From: a virus
Strand: one strand, 5' to 3'
IMG/VR virus record: IMGVR_UViG_3300020002_000009
Coordinates: 1 to 38,652 of that record
DNA: 38,652 bases
This document shows, in pieces, positions 16,298 through 26,066 of this stretch (the stretch's first letter is position 1; each line of letters begins with the position of its first letter). Position numbers and translations under genes: made by a program. The notes under the pieces are model-generated. The model saw only the letters and a list, made by a program, of their open reading frames with translations, was not told the DNA's origin and did not search any database.

Positions 16298-17440
16298 ATG
16301 TCATACCCTACTTCATTAGATTCATTCACCACGCCGACATCCAGCCAAAAGCTGAACTCTCCGTCCCACTCGGGTATAGAGAGTGCGCAGAATACAGCCC
16401 TTTCGGCTGTCGAGACTAAGCTCGGAGTAGATTCTTCTGCTGTAACGACGACAGTGGACTACCTCTTAAAGAACGCGTCGTCATCAGATCCCGGCCACAA
16501 GCATACTTTTTCTTCCCTTTCTCAATTCAACGTCGGAGGCTCGCCTGCGGCTAACGATGTCCTTCAATACAACGGGTCGAAATGGGTGAATGCAGCTGCT
16601 ACGTCCCTAGGATTGAAGTTCGGAGGAACCGGAAGCGACGGAGCTTTGAGCGTCTCATCCGGTACGACGACGATAAATTGCGCAAGCGCTCAAGTCGTGG
16701 TGAAGAATTATACTTCGATATCCATCACGGGGAGCGGTACTCTGGCTTTCTCAAATCCCCACGCTAACGGTACGACTATCATCCTTAAATCTCAAGGAGC
16801 TGTTACCCTGACTTCTTCAAGCGCTCCGATGATAGACGGGAGCGGAATGGGCGGAGCAGCCGCGTCCAACGGCTTCTCTATTTCAGGTCTAGCTGTAGGA
16901 GGCGGAGGGAACGGCACTAATACAACAGGCGGCGCAGCGGGGGCGATAGCCGTATTCGCCCCAGCTAACGCCATCACTGCATCTGCCATCCTTGCCGGAA
17001 AGTATCCATTCGCCTGTCCAGGAGGCGGAGGCGGCAACTCTTTTAATGGAGTTTCAGGCAATGGCGGAGGCGGAGGCGGGTCTATATTGGCCGCTGGCTC
17101 GGGCACCACTAACACCAATACCAATACCGGAGTGGGAAGGGCTGGCGGTTTAGGCGGTGGAGTTCTGATAATCGAGTGCGGAGGCGCATGGAACTTCACT
17201 ACTGCCTCGGGGATATCTGTTGCCGGGAAAAATGGGGTAGCAGGATCTTCGAGCAATGACGGCGGCGGGGGCGGAGGAGGGGGAGGCGTATTATTGGCCT
17301 TCTATAATTCCCTAACAACCAATTCGGGGACTATAACGGTCTCCGGCGGCACCGGAGGGGCCAAGACAGGCTCAGGAACCGCGGGAGGCAACGGGGCAAA
17401 TGGATACTCGACAGTCTCGGCTAACACAGAATTCGTATAA
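16298..17440 (+). CDS. Large glycine-rich tail fibre
   Basis: A 380-aa fibre protein. Its N-terminus MSYPTSLDSFTTPTSSQKLN, then SPSHSGIESAQNTALSAVETKLGV, is a module shared by many phage fibres. A KHTFSSLSQFNVGG linker follows, then a beta region and long Gly-rich tracts (about 190-230 and 245-375) interrupted by TNTNTNTGVG. The C-terminus lacks a recognisable chaperone domain. It resembles the 14658-15593 product in composition but not in its ends. It overlaps the next gene by one base. Confidence 0.82.
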   Translation: MSYPTSLDSFTTPTSSQKLNSPSHSGIESAQNTALSAVETKLGVDSSAVTTTVDYLLKNASSSDPGHKHTFSSLSQFNVGGSPAANDVLQYNGSKWVNAAATSLGLKFGGTGSDGALSVSSGTTTINCASAQVVVKNYTSISITGSGTLAFSNPHANGTTIILKSQGAVTLTSSSAPMIDGSGMGGAAASNGFSISGLAVGGGGNGTNTTGGAAGAIAVFAPANAITASAILAGKYPFACPGGGGGNSFNGVSGNGGGGGGSILAAGSGTTNTNTNTGVGRAGGLGGGVLIIECGGAWNFTTASGISVAGKNGVAGSSSNDGGGGGGGGGVLLAFYNSLTTNSGTITVSGGTGGAKTGSGTAGGNGANGYSTVSANTEFV

Positions 17441-19077
17441 TGGCTAAATCATCCAATAAAACTCTGGTAATAGACAAGTGGAATGGCCGTCTCACTCGTT
17501 TTCGTGACGGAGACATCAACTCCGGCATGGCCAATTACTATTCTTCCTGGGGATATGATACTTTCGAATTCAACGGCACATTGACCTTTTCACAGGGGAC
17601 TACGGACATCACCAAAGGAGTCATCACCGACATGATAATGTCGGCTAAAGTAAGGATAGAGAATATCGGAGGAAATTTGACGACTTTCGTCTATGCTATC
17701 GGGCACTTGAAGAGGCTGTATAAAATACAGGTCAACGACCCTACGGGAAAGAATCCTGATTATGACACCCCAGTCCTTTTAGCTACGCTCGCCAACTCCC
17801 AGACGTTCCTTTACGGAGGGTCTTTGGTGTTCTCTCAGCTCGGAGGGACTGAGAGGATATGGATAGGGCATGATTCGGGCGTCACGAAGATAAATTTCGA
17901 CGGAACAGGCGAGACAGTGGTCGGAGTAGCCAGCTCTACCCAATGGATAGTGAATGTCCCGAGGCAAGTGGTCTCTTTCATTGGTTCTCTTTTTTATACG
18001 AACGGCAGCAACTTGGCCCAGATAGATTCTACTGAAACAGTCGTTACTTATACGAAGATATCTCCAGGATTTCCGGCTAATACTCAGGCTAGGGATGTAA
18101 AAACGACAGCAGACGGAAGATATGTTGTGGCTGTCGTCACGTACAATCAGGTTACCAACTTGACCTCGGTCTCCCCTAACATAGGGGATATCGCCGCGAC
18201 CGCCGGAACGCTGGTCTATTGGAACGGCACCGATACGGCTATCTCCTCCTCGACTTCATTCCAGTCCTTTTCCCTTAATTCATACTACTCGTTCTCGGGC
18301 TTCGAGTACGTATTCGGATACAACATCGGAGGGTCGGCTTTCGGAACTCCGCAGAACACCATATTCCTGCCCGAATTCGAGAATTCCCCTCACCCTAACG
18401 CAGTGGGAAACAGCGGAGACTTTTTAGGCTGGATGTCTTCCCTATTCAACCCCTTGACTGGCTACTCCCAAGCCTGCCTAGACCTATATGGAACGATAGA
18501 CGCAGAGAGCCCTGTAGGCCTTTACAGGCAGCTTATAATGTCATCCTCTCTCTCTAATGGAGACGTGATAAGAGTCCCGTATTTCGGGGCCATATCCCTC
18601 ACTGTCGAGTCAGGACAGTCTGGAGGCTACTATAACGCTGTGACTAATCCTATCGGCGAGACAGGATCGGGCAAGACTTATTTTTCGACGCTAGAGTATA
18701 ACGGCTCTACCACTAAGTACGGTTTCTACATGTTCAAGAACTCACAGGACTTCTTATCTGCAGCCAACACCGGAGTCTATGAGACTCAGCATCAGCCGTT
18801 CTCCAAGAAGATAAAAGCTACGGAAGTCAGGGTATACTTCGAGCCGGTTCTCGCTAACGGGATAACTTCCTTCAAGACCGAGCTGGTCGGGATAGACAGC
18901 TCGGTCATCGCCGGCTCAGCCCATACTTTTTCTCCTACCACAACCGACGGGGATAGGTTAAAATACAATCCAAATCAGGCGCCCTCTTCATATCTGGGAC
19001 TGAAGATAACTAATATCGGGCCGGTTTCCCCCTACATCCATCGGGTGGAGATAGATATCGAAGAATTTGGAAATTAA
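17440..19077 (+). CDS. Beta-rich tail protein, nozzle-like (putative)
   Basis: A 545-aa protein with repeated beta-strand motifs (GGSLVFSQLGGTERIWIGHDSG, then SFIGSLFYTNGSNLAQID, then TTADGRYVVAVVTYNQV), the spacing expected of a beta-propeller. Podovirus tail nozzles contain such propellers, and the gene lies in the tail block downstream of the adaptor. The C-terminal part (about 430-545) looks like a separate beta-sandwich. No enzymatic motif is visible. A receptor-binding or baseplate role is an alternative. Confidence 0.6.
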   Translation: MAKSSNKTLVIDKWNGRLTRFRDGDINSGMANYYSSWGYDTFEFNGTLTFSQGTTDITKGVITDMIMSAKVRIENIGGNLTTFVYAIGHLKRLYKIQVNDPTGKNPDYDTPVLLATLANSQTFLYGGSLVFSQLGGTERIWIGHDSGVTKINFDGTGETVVGVASSTQWIVNVPRQVVSFIGSLFYTNGSNLAQIDSTETVVTYTKISPGFPANTQARDVKTTADGRYVVAVVTYNQVTNLTSVSPNIGDIAATAGTLVYWNGTDTAISSSTSFQSFSLNSYYSFSGFEYVFGYNIGGSAFGTPQNTIFLPEFENSPHPNAVGNSGDFLGWMSSLFNPLTGYSQACLDLYGTIDAESPVGLYRQLIMSSSLSNGDVIRVPYFGAISLTVESGQSGGYYNAVTNPIGETGSGKTYFSTLEYNGSTTKYGFYMFKNSQDFLSAANTGVYETQHQPFSKKIKATEVRVYFEPVLANGITSFKTELVGIDSSVIAGSAHTFSPTTTDGDRLKYNPNQAPSSYLGLKITNIGPVSPYIHRVEIDIEEFGN

Positions 19078-19081
19078 GACT

Positions 19082-19348
19082 ATGAAACCAGAAGAAATCA
19101 AAAAAATGATACAAGATACTGTGACTAAAGAAGTGAAAAAAGTCACAGGCTTCAGGCAGTGGCGGAAATTCGATTCGGTTACGGACGTGTTCTCGCCGAT
19201 CACGGGAAACTCCCAGCAGATAGGGTTCTTCGGCAAGCCCAAGATTTCTCAGCCTACTGTCAGTGGTTCTCGGGGAGCGAACGCCGCTTTGGCTTCCCTA
19301 TTAACAGCCCTCTCTAATCTCGGCCTAATCACCGATTCCAGCTCTTAA
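19082..19348 (+). CDS. Small tail-region protein
   Basis: An 88-aa protein with a charged helical N-terminus (MKPEEIKKMIQDTVTKEVKK) and a polar second half ending in a helix (ANAALASLLTALSNLGLITD). The latter resembles the C-terminal helix of small phage structural proteins. I chose the ATG at 19082 over an in-frame TTG at 19067. It is four bases past the previous gene and one base before the next. No family recognised. Confidence 0.65.
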   Translation: MKPEEIKKMIQDTVTKEVKKVTGFRQWRKFDSVTDVFSPITGNSQQIGFFGKPKISQPTVSGSRGANAALASLLTALSNLGLITDSSS

Positions 19349-19349
19349 C

Positions 19350-21122
19350 ATGGGATACGTAAATTCAAAAGGTGTATATATTTCTGACGCTCCAGTAGGG
19401 GCTTCTAGCCAGTTCCAATCTAGTTCGACTGGCTCTGCAGCATCATCGGCAAATAGCAGATCAAACACAACGACACCTGATAACACAACTATTTCAGGGT
19501 CATCTATAACAGGAACGTCTGTTCCCCAAGGACAGACGGCTGTTACTGTACCCTCGACTACCCCGCAGATCGGATCTCCTTCATTGCAGGGTGCGCCTGT
19601 GCAGAATCAGACTCCCGTGGCACCTCCTAAATCTTCCACAGTGACTCCGGGCTCGCCGGAAGCCGCCAAAGTCCAACAGGTGGCAGACATGCAAAAATAC
19701 TTCCCTCAAATCCACTCTAGCTTGACAGCAGGCGGAGCTTCCCCGGACTCGGGCGGCGCAGCCAGAACAGCGATAGATAAGGAGTCTAATTCGATAGCAG
19801 GAAGCCAACCTGTATCCGCTGTGGATACTAGCGGAGTGGCTCCCCAGACTGATCCGTACATCGACCTTTTAATGCAAGAAAGAAAGGACTATGCATCCAC
19901 CCAATCGACTTCCTTAGTTGATGATTACAATACGATTTCAAGCCAGCTCGGACTGCCTGCTATCAATACGGCTTTGATGAATATAAAGAACGTCATGGCA
20001 GGGACTGAGGATGATGTGAGGACGGAGATAACCAAGGCAGGGGGATTCGCTACCGAGTCCCAAGTTCAGGGATTGGTCTACGCGAGGAACAAAGGACTTG
20101 TAAAGCAAGCTCAATTCCTCCAAGACCAAAAGGACTCGGCTCAAGGCCAGCTTGACACCCTTGTAGGGCTTGATGAGAAACAGAAGTCCTTAGCTCAGAC
20201 CCGTTTTGATACGATGCTCAATTTAGATACGAAGATCGCTGATCACGAGCAGTTGGTTCATCAGAACGCCGTAGACCAATATAATAAGACTGTTGATGAG
20301 ATAGGCTATAACGGACTGGCTTTAGGCGCATCTCCTTCGCAAAAAAGGAATATCGAATCTGCTCTCGGTAAGCCGGCAGGATTTTTAGATAATCCGCCGC
20401 TCACCGCCAAGCAGGTGAGCGAACAGTTAGCCCAAAACAGATTCGTAGTCTCCGAAAAGAACGCAGACAGGAGGCTCAGCATCCAGTTGGCTTCGGCCAA
20501 TCGGGCGAGCGACATGGCTGCCGCCAGAGAGATTTCTCTGTATTCAGGCATAGTAAATAAAACGGTTTCTTCCCTGTATCCGTCAGGAAAAAGTCCTATT
20601 CAGACTTATAACAACTCTAAACAATCCATCAATCGCCTGGACGTAGCCTATAAACTGGCGTCGGACCCGAACAATACTAATAAAGCCGCGCCTGACCTTG
20701 ACTTGGTAGACTCTTACATTTCTATCGCTAAAGGCGGTCAACAGCAAATCACTGAAGGACAAGTGGACGTCCTGCTTTCTGGGCTTGGTGTCAAAGCCAA
20801 GTGGGATGTAGCCACCCAGAAGATAACAGGGACAGGGATTTTGGATAACGGAACCCGTAAATCGATCTACGATGCTACTCATGGGATATTCGACGGCCAA
20901 AAGACTCTGGCTGACGAAGGGGTTCAGACTATAAACGGAAGGCTCCAGCAGGAAGGCGTTCCTGATACGATGTGGTTCACTTCCGCTGACCAGGTGGATA
21001 CGACAGCAGGAGTAGATAACACTAATCTTCCGGCAGATACGACAACCGTAATGAAAGATTCGAGTGGCACTTCCCATGTCTATAAATCCGACGGTAATGG
21101 CGGTTGGGTTCTAAACGAATAA
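19350..21122 (+). CDS. Putative internal virion/tail protein
   Basis: A 590-aa protein with a disordered Ser/Thr/Gln/Pro-rich N-terminus (1-165) and a long helical middle (about 165-360, e.g. FDTMLNLDTKIADHEQLVHQ), then a mixed C-terminal domain ending in SSGTSHVYKSDGNGGWVLNE. Large helical proteins at this place in podoviruses are often internal (ejection) proteins. No lysozyme or transglycosylase motif is visible. An ejection role is inferred from size, helix content and gene order. Confidence 0.55.
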   Translation: MGYVNSKGVYISDAPVGASSQFQSSSTGSAASSANSRSNTTTPDNTTISGSSITGTSVPQGQTAVTVPSTTPQIGSPSLQGAPVQNQTPVAPPKSSTVTPGSPEAAKVQQVADMQKYFPQIHSSLTAGGASPDSGGAARTAIDKESNSIAGSQPVSAVDTSGVAPQTDPYIDLLMQERKDYASTQSTSLVDDYNTISSQLGLPAINTALMNIKNVMAGTEDDVRTEITKAGGFATESQVQGLVYARNKGLVKQAQFLQDQKDSAQGQLDTLVGLDEKQKSLAQTRFDTMLNLDTKIADHEQLVHQNAVDQYNKTVDEIGYNGLALGASPSQKRNIESALGKPAGFLDNPPLTAKQVSEQLAQNRFVVSEKNADRRLSIQLASANRASDMAAAREISLYSGIVNKTVSSLYPSGKSPIQTYNNSKQSINRLDVAYKLASDPNNTNKAAPDLDLVDSYISIAKGGQQQITEGQVDVLLSGLGVKAKWDVATQKITGTGILDNGTRKSIYDATHGIFDGQKTLADEGVQTINGRLQQEGVPDTMWFTSADQVDTTAGVDNTNLPADTTTVMKDSSGTSHVYKSDGNGGWVLNE

Positions 21123-21127
21123 AAAAT

Positions 21128-22507
21128 ATGCCTCCAAAATACATAAAACAAGGACAAGAGACCCAATATGACCCTAGCTGGACATATCATCCAGTGGCAC
21201 AAAGGACGCCGAATCTTAACCAATCTTCGGCGAATCTCTCCCATGCTAATGAGACATGGGCGAATATGACTAAAGAGCAGAAGGTCAAACAAGCCCAAGC
21301 CGATACAGATGCGGCTAAAGTAAAATCTGACCAAGCCAACAGCGCGGCTGGGATAGCGGGGGAGACGATCAAACAAACAGGCAAGACCTTGATTGGTGGA
21401 GCGATTAAATTTGCCAGGTCAGCTGTATCGGCGGTTGCTGATCCAATCACAAACTTATTCAAAGGTAAGGGAGCTTTTGATGAGGTAACTCCGGGAACCT
21501 ATCAAGCTGACATACAAAAAACTACCGAAGAAGTTTTTGATAATGCCGCTCAAGGTCACGCCGATTCTAATTGGGATTTGGAGAAGAAAGCCCTCGGGGC
21601 TACTGCAGATGTGGTAATGGGCGGAGCTGACGTGTTGGGCGGGGCCGAGGGATTGGAGGCCGTAGGTAAATTCGGTGCGAAGACCGTAGGAAAGTTCTTG
21701 ACGGATAAGACTGTGAGTGCAGTTGAAAAATCCGCTTCCAAGGAAGCCCTCGGCGTGGTCACTCCAACTCTAACAAAGAAGGAAACCGAAGCGGCTCTGG
21801 CTTCAGGGCGAGGACAAGGGGGAGGCTTCTTCTCGAAGACCAAGATTGCGCCTGATAAGAGGCTATTGGAAGTCGCCGATGCTACTAAAGGAATAGTCAG
21901 AAAAGGCGCAAGCGGAGCAGAGAATATAAAGAGTGTTCGAAAAGCTCTGAGCACCGAAGCTGATAGCCTATCTACTAATGTCGAAAAAATAAAACAACCC
22001 GTGAGCGTTAAGGGAGCGACGAGTTGGCTAAAAGACGTGCCAAAGCCTATCGAGATAGAGGCCGATGCGACTCAGAGCAGAAAGTTCGATATAACAAAAA
22101 ATGCTTTGACTAAGATACTACAAAAGAATCTCGGAGAGAATCCGACAGTCTCATCCCTCCTAAAGTCACGAAAAGAATTCGATGCCTTGGTAGATAAAGA
22201 GTTTCCAACTCTCTATGAGAAAGAAAACGCAGCTTTTAGGCCAGCCGTTAAAGCCATGAGAGACGGTATAAATGATGCTATAGAAGCAAACCTACCAGAT
22301 GGATTCGGTTATAAAGAGAGCCTGAAGAAGCAGAGTCTATTTTACGATGCGATAGATAATATCGCAGGGAAGTCTTCACAAGAGGTAGGCACCAGTAAAA
22401 TAGGAAGAGTCATTGATACGGTTAAAAAGCATCCAGTCGCCTCCGCTGCTATCGGGTACGGGGCTTATAAAGCCGAGCAAGAGGTAAAGAACCTCACGGG
22501 TTTATGA
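21128..22507 (+). CDS. Putative internal virion protein with helical domains
   Basis: A 459-aa protein: N-terminal polar region, Ala-rich segments (e.g. GIAGETIKQTGKTLIGGAIK, about 75-95, amphipathic), and helical C-terminal domain with KSRKEFDALVDKEFPTLYEK. The last stretch HPVASAAIGYGAYKAEQEVK includes a short hydrophobic helix. I start at 21128, in the AT-rich aaaaatATG context six bases after the previous stop, rather than at 21104. Helical proteins with such glycine/alanine stretches fit ejected membrane-penetrating proteins, but this is inference. Confidence 0.55.
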   Translation: MPPKYIKQGQETQYDPSWTYHPVAQRTPNLNQSSANLSHANETWANMTKEQKVKQAQADTDAAKVKSDQANSAAGIAGETIKQTGKTLIGGAIKFARSAVSAVADPITNLFKGKGAFDEVTPGTYQADIQKTTEEVFDNAAQGHADSNWDLEKKALGATADVVMGGADVLGGAEGLEAVGKFGAKTVGKFLTDKTVSAVEKSASKEALGVVTPTLTKKETEAALASGRGQGGGFFSKTKIAPDKRLLEVADATKGIVRKGASGAENIKSVRKALSTEADSLSTNVEKIKQPVSVKGATSWLKDVPKPIEIEADATQSRKFDITKNALTKILQKNLGENPTVSSLLKSRKEFDALVDKEFPTLYEKENAAFRPAVKAMRDGINDAIEANLPDGFGYKESLKKQSLFYDAIDNIAGKSSQEVGTSKIGRVIDTVKKHPVASAAIGYGAYKAEQEVKNLTGL

Positions 22508-22554
22508 GACCTTTATCGCGATGTATATAAGTAAGAAAATGGCGATGCCCATAT

Positions 22555-24420
22555 ATGAATACTACCACCAACAAGAAAATAAGTCAAGACCCCAAAGTTG
22601 GGGATAAACTGGGGACATTCGTCTTCGGGTACGATTTTGACCGGGTTTCCGATCATATCCCGATGGCTCCTAATTCAGTGGTAATCACTGGAAGGTATAA
22701 AGACTCTGAAAAAGAGCTTAGGAAGGCGGTAGGGGATGTCCCTATATTCTTTTTGCCCGACGACGTAGAGCACACTGATTTGAATGTCGGAAAACACAAA
22801 GGAGAAACGGCTAAAAAACTCGGACTCAAGACCTTCTATGAGGATAGACCTGACCAGGAGGTTCACTTCAAAGAAGCTAACTCTGATACTAAGCTCGTAG
22901 ACATCAATTTTACCGAAACGACTTACGTTGTCTTCACCTCCGAGGGAGCGGGCCTTCCGATAGCCCATCACCTTCAGAACGAAGGATATACCGTCTATGT
23001 CGGTCAAGCTGAGACTTTCAAAGAACTTGGAATAGAATCCACCCCAGATGAAGATAAGAAGCTGAAGGACTCGCAGACCCTTTACAAAGGGATCATAAAA
23101 AACAAGACTACTGCCCAGAAGCTCCTAAAGGCTTTAAGCAAGGTTAAAAACAAAGACGACTACTTTATCCTATGTGATCTTAACTCTCTATATCGTTACG
23201 GTGAGAGATTGCTAGAGATGGGGTTCACTAAAGGACTATTTCCAACGAAAGAAGACTACGATTTTGAAAAGGGCAGGGAAGACGCAATGGATTTCGTCAA
23301 AGAGAACTATCCTGACGTCCAAATCATCCAATACCAAAAGGTCAAGACCGTTGAAGAGGCAAAGCAGATCGTATCCGAGTCAGAAGTACCGCTAGTCATC
23401 CAATCAGAAGGGGACTTTGTTTCTACGATCTGCCCTGTAGATGACGTGGAGAAGAATAAGGCGGAGATATTGTCGGCTCTCGACAAGCACGCCTCGGAAT
23501 ACTCGAAAGGGGAGATAATCCTCAAAGAAAAACTAGTCCAACCGATAGAGATCACCCCCCAGATAGTCTTTTGGAACGGGGAACCTGTATTTACGGACAT
23601 AGACATCGAGACCAAGAACATCGGGGACGGAGAGAATAACGGCAACCAAGTCGGTTGCGGCTCGAATCTCATAATCCGCACGGAGTTAGGGGATAGGATT
23701 AACCAAATAGCCTTCCCGCCAGTAGTCTATGAGATGGCCAAGAAGCATAAAGGAATCTTTGTCTGGGATATTTCAATCTACATCACTGAAAATGGCCTAT
23801 ACTTTGGAGAGTTCTGCTCCAATAGGTTCGGTTATGACGCGGTCCTGACGGAAATGGCCATGGCAGGCGGGGCAGGAGCCTATTTGGAGGGCATCCAGAG
23901 CCTCCAAAACCCCCTCAGGAAGGCTTTTGGCACGGCAGTAAGGGTATTCAACCTTAAGAACCAAAAAGACACGGAAATAGGGATTTCTGACCTTGAAAAC
24001 ATCTGGCTTTACGAGGTTGCTAGCGTAAAAGGGAAGTGGCAGAGCCTCGGGGTGTTCTGGGACTTGGCTGTGATAACCGGCGCGGCCGATGACATCCAAG
24101 AGTCTGTCGATAAGATGTACCAAGCCTTACCGGAACTTTCATTCAAAGAACGCTACTCTCGGACTAAAGAGGACTTTTTGTGCGACTATCCGACTTCGAT
24201 AATCAACCGCTTCAACGGAACCAACCACGTCTATTTTGAATCGCCTGACTTTATAAAGAGTGAGGAGAAAAAAGACGACTATGCTAAGAGGCTGGAGCTG
24301 GAAAAGTCTGACCTTAAATCTAAACATGAAGAAAATCTCAAAGAGAAGGAGACTGAGTATAATGGTAAGATAGAAGAAATAAGAAGGGAGATTAAATCCA
24401 TCATCAATGCTGACTATTAA
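22555..24420 (+). CDS. PurD-like ATP-grasp protein with N-terminal HAD-like region
   Basis: A 621-aa protein. Residues about 20-110 look like a HAD-type phosphatase remnant (YDFDRV, NSVVITGR, KHKGETAKKLGLKTFYED). Residues about 125-445 resemble PurD (glycinamide ribonucleotide synthetase): FTSEGAGLPIAHHLQNEGYT is the nucleotide-fold start, EVPLVIQSEGD the ATP-grasp lysine-strand region, and ENGLYFGEFCSNRFGYDAV matches the 'VIEFNARFGDPE' metal/ATP site. In that last motif only the first acidic residue and the Asn-Arg-Phe-Gly core are kept. A C-terminal coiled coil (about 575-621) follows. Its position among virion genes is unlike a purine gene, so it may ligate an amino compound to a phage product. 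Confidence 0.65.
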   Translation: MNTTTNKKISQDPKVGDKLGTFVFGYDFDRVSDHIPMAPNSVVITGRYKDSEKELRKAVGDVPIFFLPDDVEHTDLNVGKHKGETAKKLGLKTFYEDRPDQEVHFKEANSDTKLVDINFTETTYVVFTSEGAGLPIAHHLQNEGYTVYVGQAETFKELGIESTPDEDKKLKDSQTLYKGIIKNKTTAQKLLKALSKVKNKDDYFILCDLNSLYRYGERLLEMGFTKGLFPTKEDYDFEKGREDAMDFVKENYPDVQIIQYQKVKTVEEAKQIVSESEVPLVIQSEGDFVSTICPVDDVEKNKAEILSALDKHASEYSKGEIILKEKLVQPIEITPQIVFWNGEPVFTDIDIETKNIGDGENNGNQVGCGSNLIIRTELGDRINQIAFPPVVYEMAKKHKGIFVWDISIYITENGLYFGEFCSNRFGYDAVLTEMAMAGGAGAYLEGIQSLQNPLRKAFGTAVRVFNLKNQKDTEIGISDLENIWLYEVASVKGKWQSLGVFWDLAVITGAADDIQESVDKMYQALPELSFKERYSRTKEDFLCDYPTSIINRFNGTNHVYFESPDFIKSEEKKDDYAKRLELEKSDLKSKHEENLKEKETEYNGKIEEIRREIKSIINADY

Positions 24421-25111
24421 GAAAAAAAACAAGCTCATATCAGTTCTAAAGAAGCTCGGCGACACGTCTTTCGCCGAGTCGCGGGTCTTGAATGACCTCT
24501 CCGACCAGATCGAGTCCATTAAAGAGTCTCTTCCCTCTCCGTATGACGATAGGGGTATCGTTTCAAGAGTCCAAACATTGAATGTCCGATATGAGTCACT
24601 TTCTAAGACTCTTGTGGCTATGGTTGATTTTATAAACGGCCTCGTAAATGAAGTCCGAGACGAGACTAAGGCCCGCGAAATCGAGAAGAAGCTCAAAGAA
24701 TTTTCAGCCCTCCTTGAAGATACTAAGAAAGAGCTTATGGCTAAGATATTTATGACAGGCGGGGGTTCTAAGCCGCTTCAAGTATCGGTAGGAAGCATCG
24801 TAGCCAATAATAGATACGCGGACATAAATATTATTTCTTCAGGAGCGACCGTGGCAAACAATGACACTACCAAGAAGACCGACATCACATTCAGTTCCTC
24901 TGGTTCGAGCTTCCAAGTCCCTATCTCTGGTATAATCGACGGAGTTAATACCGTGTTTGTTTGGGCCACCGCTCCTAATGCGCTCGTTGTAGACCAAGGC
25001 CGAGCGATGCAAAAGACTAACTCTTCGCCTGATTTGAATCCAAACTGGACAGGCACTACTACCACGACATTACAAGTGGCCCCTAATTTTGATATCTTTG
25101 CAATTGCTTAA
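24407..25111 (+). CDS. Coiled-coil fibre-type protein
   Basis: A 234-aa protein with an N-terminal helical coiled coil (about 1-115: SRVQTLNVRYESLSKTL, then KAREIEKKLKEFSALLEDTK), then a beta domain (about 130-234) with ISSGATVANNDTTKKTDITF and VPISGIIDGVNTVFVWATAP. This stalk-plus-beta-head layout is that of short tail fibres. The start overlaps the ATP-grasp gene by 14 bp. The final region is like the end domains of other phage fibre proteins. Receptor binding is inferred. Confidence 0.65.
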   Translation: MLTIKKKNKLISVLKKLGDTSFAESRVLNDLSDQIESIKESLPSPYDDRGIVSRVQTLNVRYESLSKTLVAMVDFINGLVNEVRDETKAREIEKKLKEFSALLEDTKKELMAKIFMTGGGSKPLQVSVGSIVANNRYADINIISSGATVANNDTTKKTDITFSSSGSSFQVPISGIIDGVNTVFVWATAPNALVVDQGRAMQKTNSSPDLNPNWTGTTTTTLQVAPNFDIFAIA

Positions 25112-25115
25112 ATAT

Positions 25116-26054
25116 ATGAGAAAAATAATCACAATCATAGCAACTTCGGTGATAGCTTTAATTGCTTTGTTAGTGCCTAACCTGGCTTTTGCTAATTTCG
25201 CCGCTACATGGCAAGGAACGTCTACAACACAGAATTGGATCACCCCAGTGAAGGTGAATGGAAATGAACAGACTGTTGTTGGTAATAATTTTATAGCGAC
25301 CTCCACTACAGCTTCATCTACTTTCAAAGGTGCAACCTTCACCCAGATAAATACGACAGCTACATCTACCACTAAAGGTTTCAATGTGACTTCGGGTTGT
25401 TTTGCTATCAATAATGTTTGTCTCACATCAGGAGGCGGCGCTTCCCTTTCAGGAGGTTCTCCAAACACTCTGACCTATTGGACTTCAGGTACCGCAGTAG
25501 GAGCGACTAGCAGCCCTACCGTGGGATATATCACAGCGACTTCGACAGCTACTTCTACCTTCGCGGGTTTCATAAATATCAACGGATCGAACTCTACTTC
25601 GACATTCATAGGAAACCTAAAGGCCTCGACTTCGACTTTCGCAAATCTTACAGTCACAGGACTGGCTACTTCGACATTCAATGGGACGGTAAAGAATAAT
25701 GGGACAGTGACGAATAACAATGGCGTAGAGAACTATGGGACATATAATCTCTACGTTCCGACTAATACTTTCAATTTCGGCTTTCGGGACATAGATAATA
25801 GCAACGCCACACTGATAGATATGCTGAACAATGCGAACACCGGAGCAATGAATATCTACGACCCAGGAACAGGTCAAGCGGCTTCATATCGTCCTAACGG
25901 TATAGTGAATGGCCATACAGGAACGGAATGGATAACCTTTGGCCTTGATGATAGCCCACAAATCATAGGAGGAATCACTGGCGTATGTGGCGGAACACAA
26001 GTAACACAGATCACCATAGTCGGTGGAGTGGTGACAGATTGTCAGGGATTCTAA
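25116..26054 (+). CDS. Secreted ATSTF-repeat surface protein
   Basis: A 312-aa protein with a clear signal peptide: MRKIITIIATSVIALIALLV followed by PNLAFA-NF (cleavage after about residue 25). The middle carries repeats of the (T)ATSTF type (ATSTATSTFAGF, KASTSTFANL, GLATSTFNGT), which I know as characteristic of Parcubacteria surface proteins. The C-terminal 120 residues form a distinct domain with two Cys (GVCGGTQVT, TDCQGF). I chose the ATG at 25116 (aaatatATG). A host-like secreted protein in a phage could mask or alter the host surface; fibre or adhesin function is the alternative. Confidence 0.8.
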   Translation: MRKIITIIATSVIALIALLVPNLAFANFAATWQGTSTTQNWITPVKVNGNEQTVVGNNFIATSTTASSTFKGATFTQINTTATSTTKGFNVTSGCFAINNVCLTSGGGASLSGGSPNTLTYWTSGTAVGATSSPTVGYITATSTATSTFAGFININGSNSTSTFIGNLKASTSTFANLTVTGLATSTFNGTVKNNGTVTNNNGVENYGTYNLYVPTNTFNFGFRDIDNSNATLIDMLNNANTGAMNIYDPGTGQAASYRPNGIVNGHTGTEWITFGLDDSPQIIGGITGVCGGTQVTQITIVGGVVTDCQGF

Positions 26055-26066
26055 TACAATAAATAT

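Noticed and set aside
14945-17256. Long Pro-rich open frames on the minus strand opposite the fibre genes (about 14945-15271 and 16792-17256)
   Set aside because: They mirror Gly-rich repeats of the plus-strand fibre genes (GGC/GGA read backwards gives Pro/Ala) and have no neighbours or starts of their own.
15020-17400. Repetitive GGCGGAG-like DNA as a CRISPR array or tandem repeat element
   Set aside because: Repeats are irregular, lack spacers and stay in frame, encoding polyglycine in fibre proteins.
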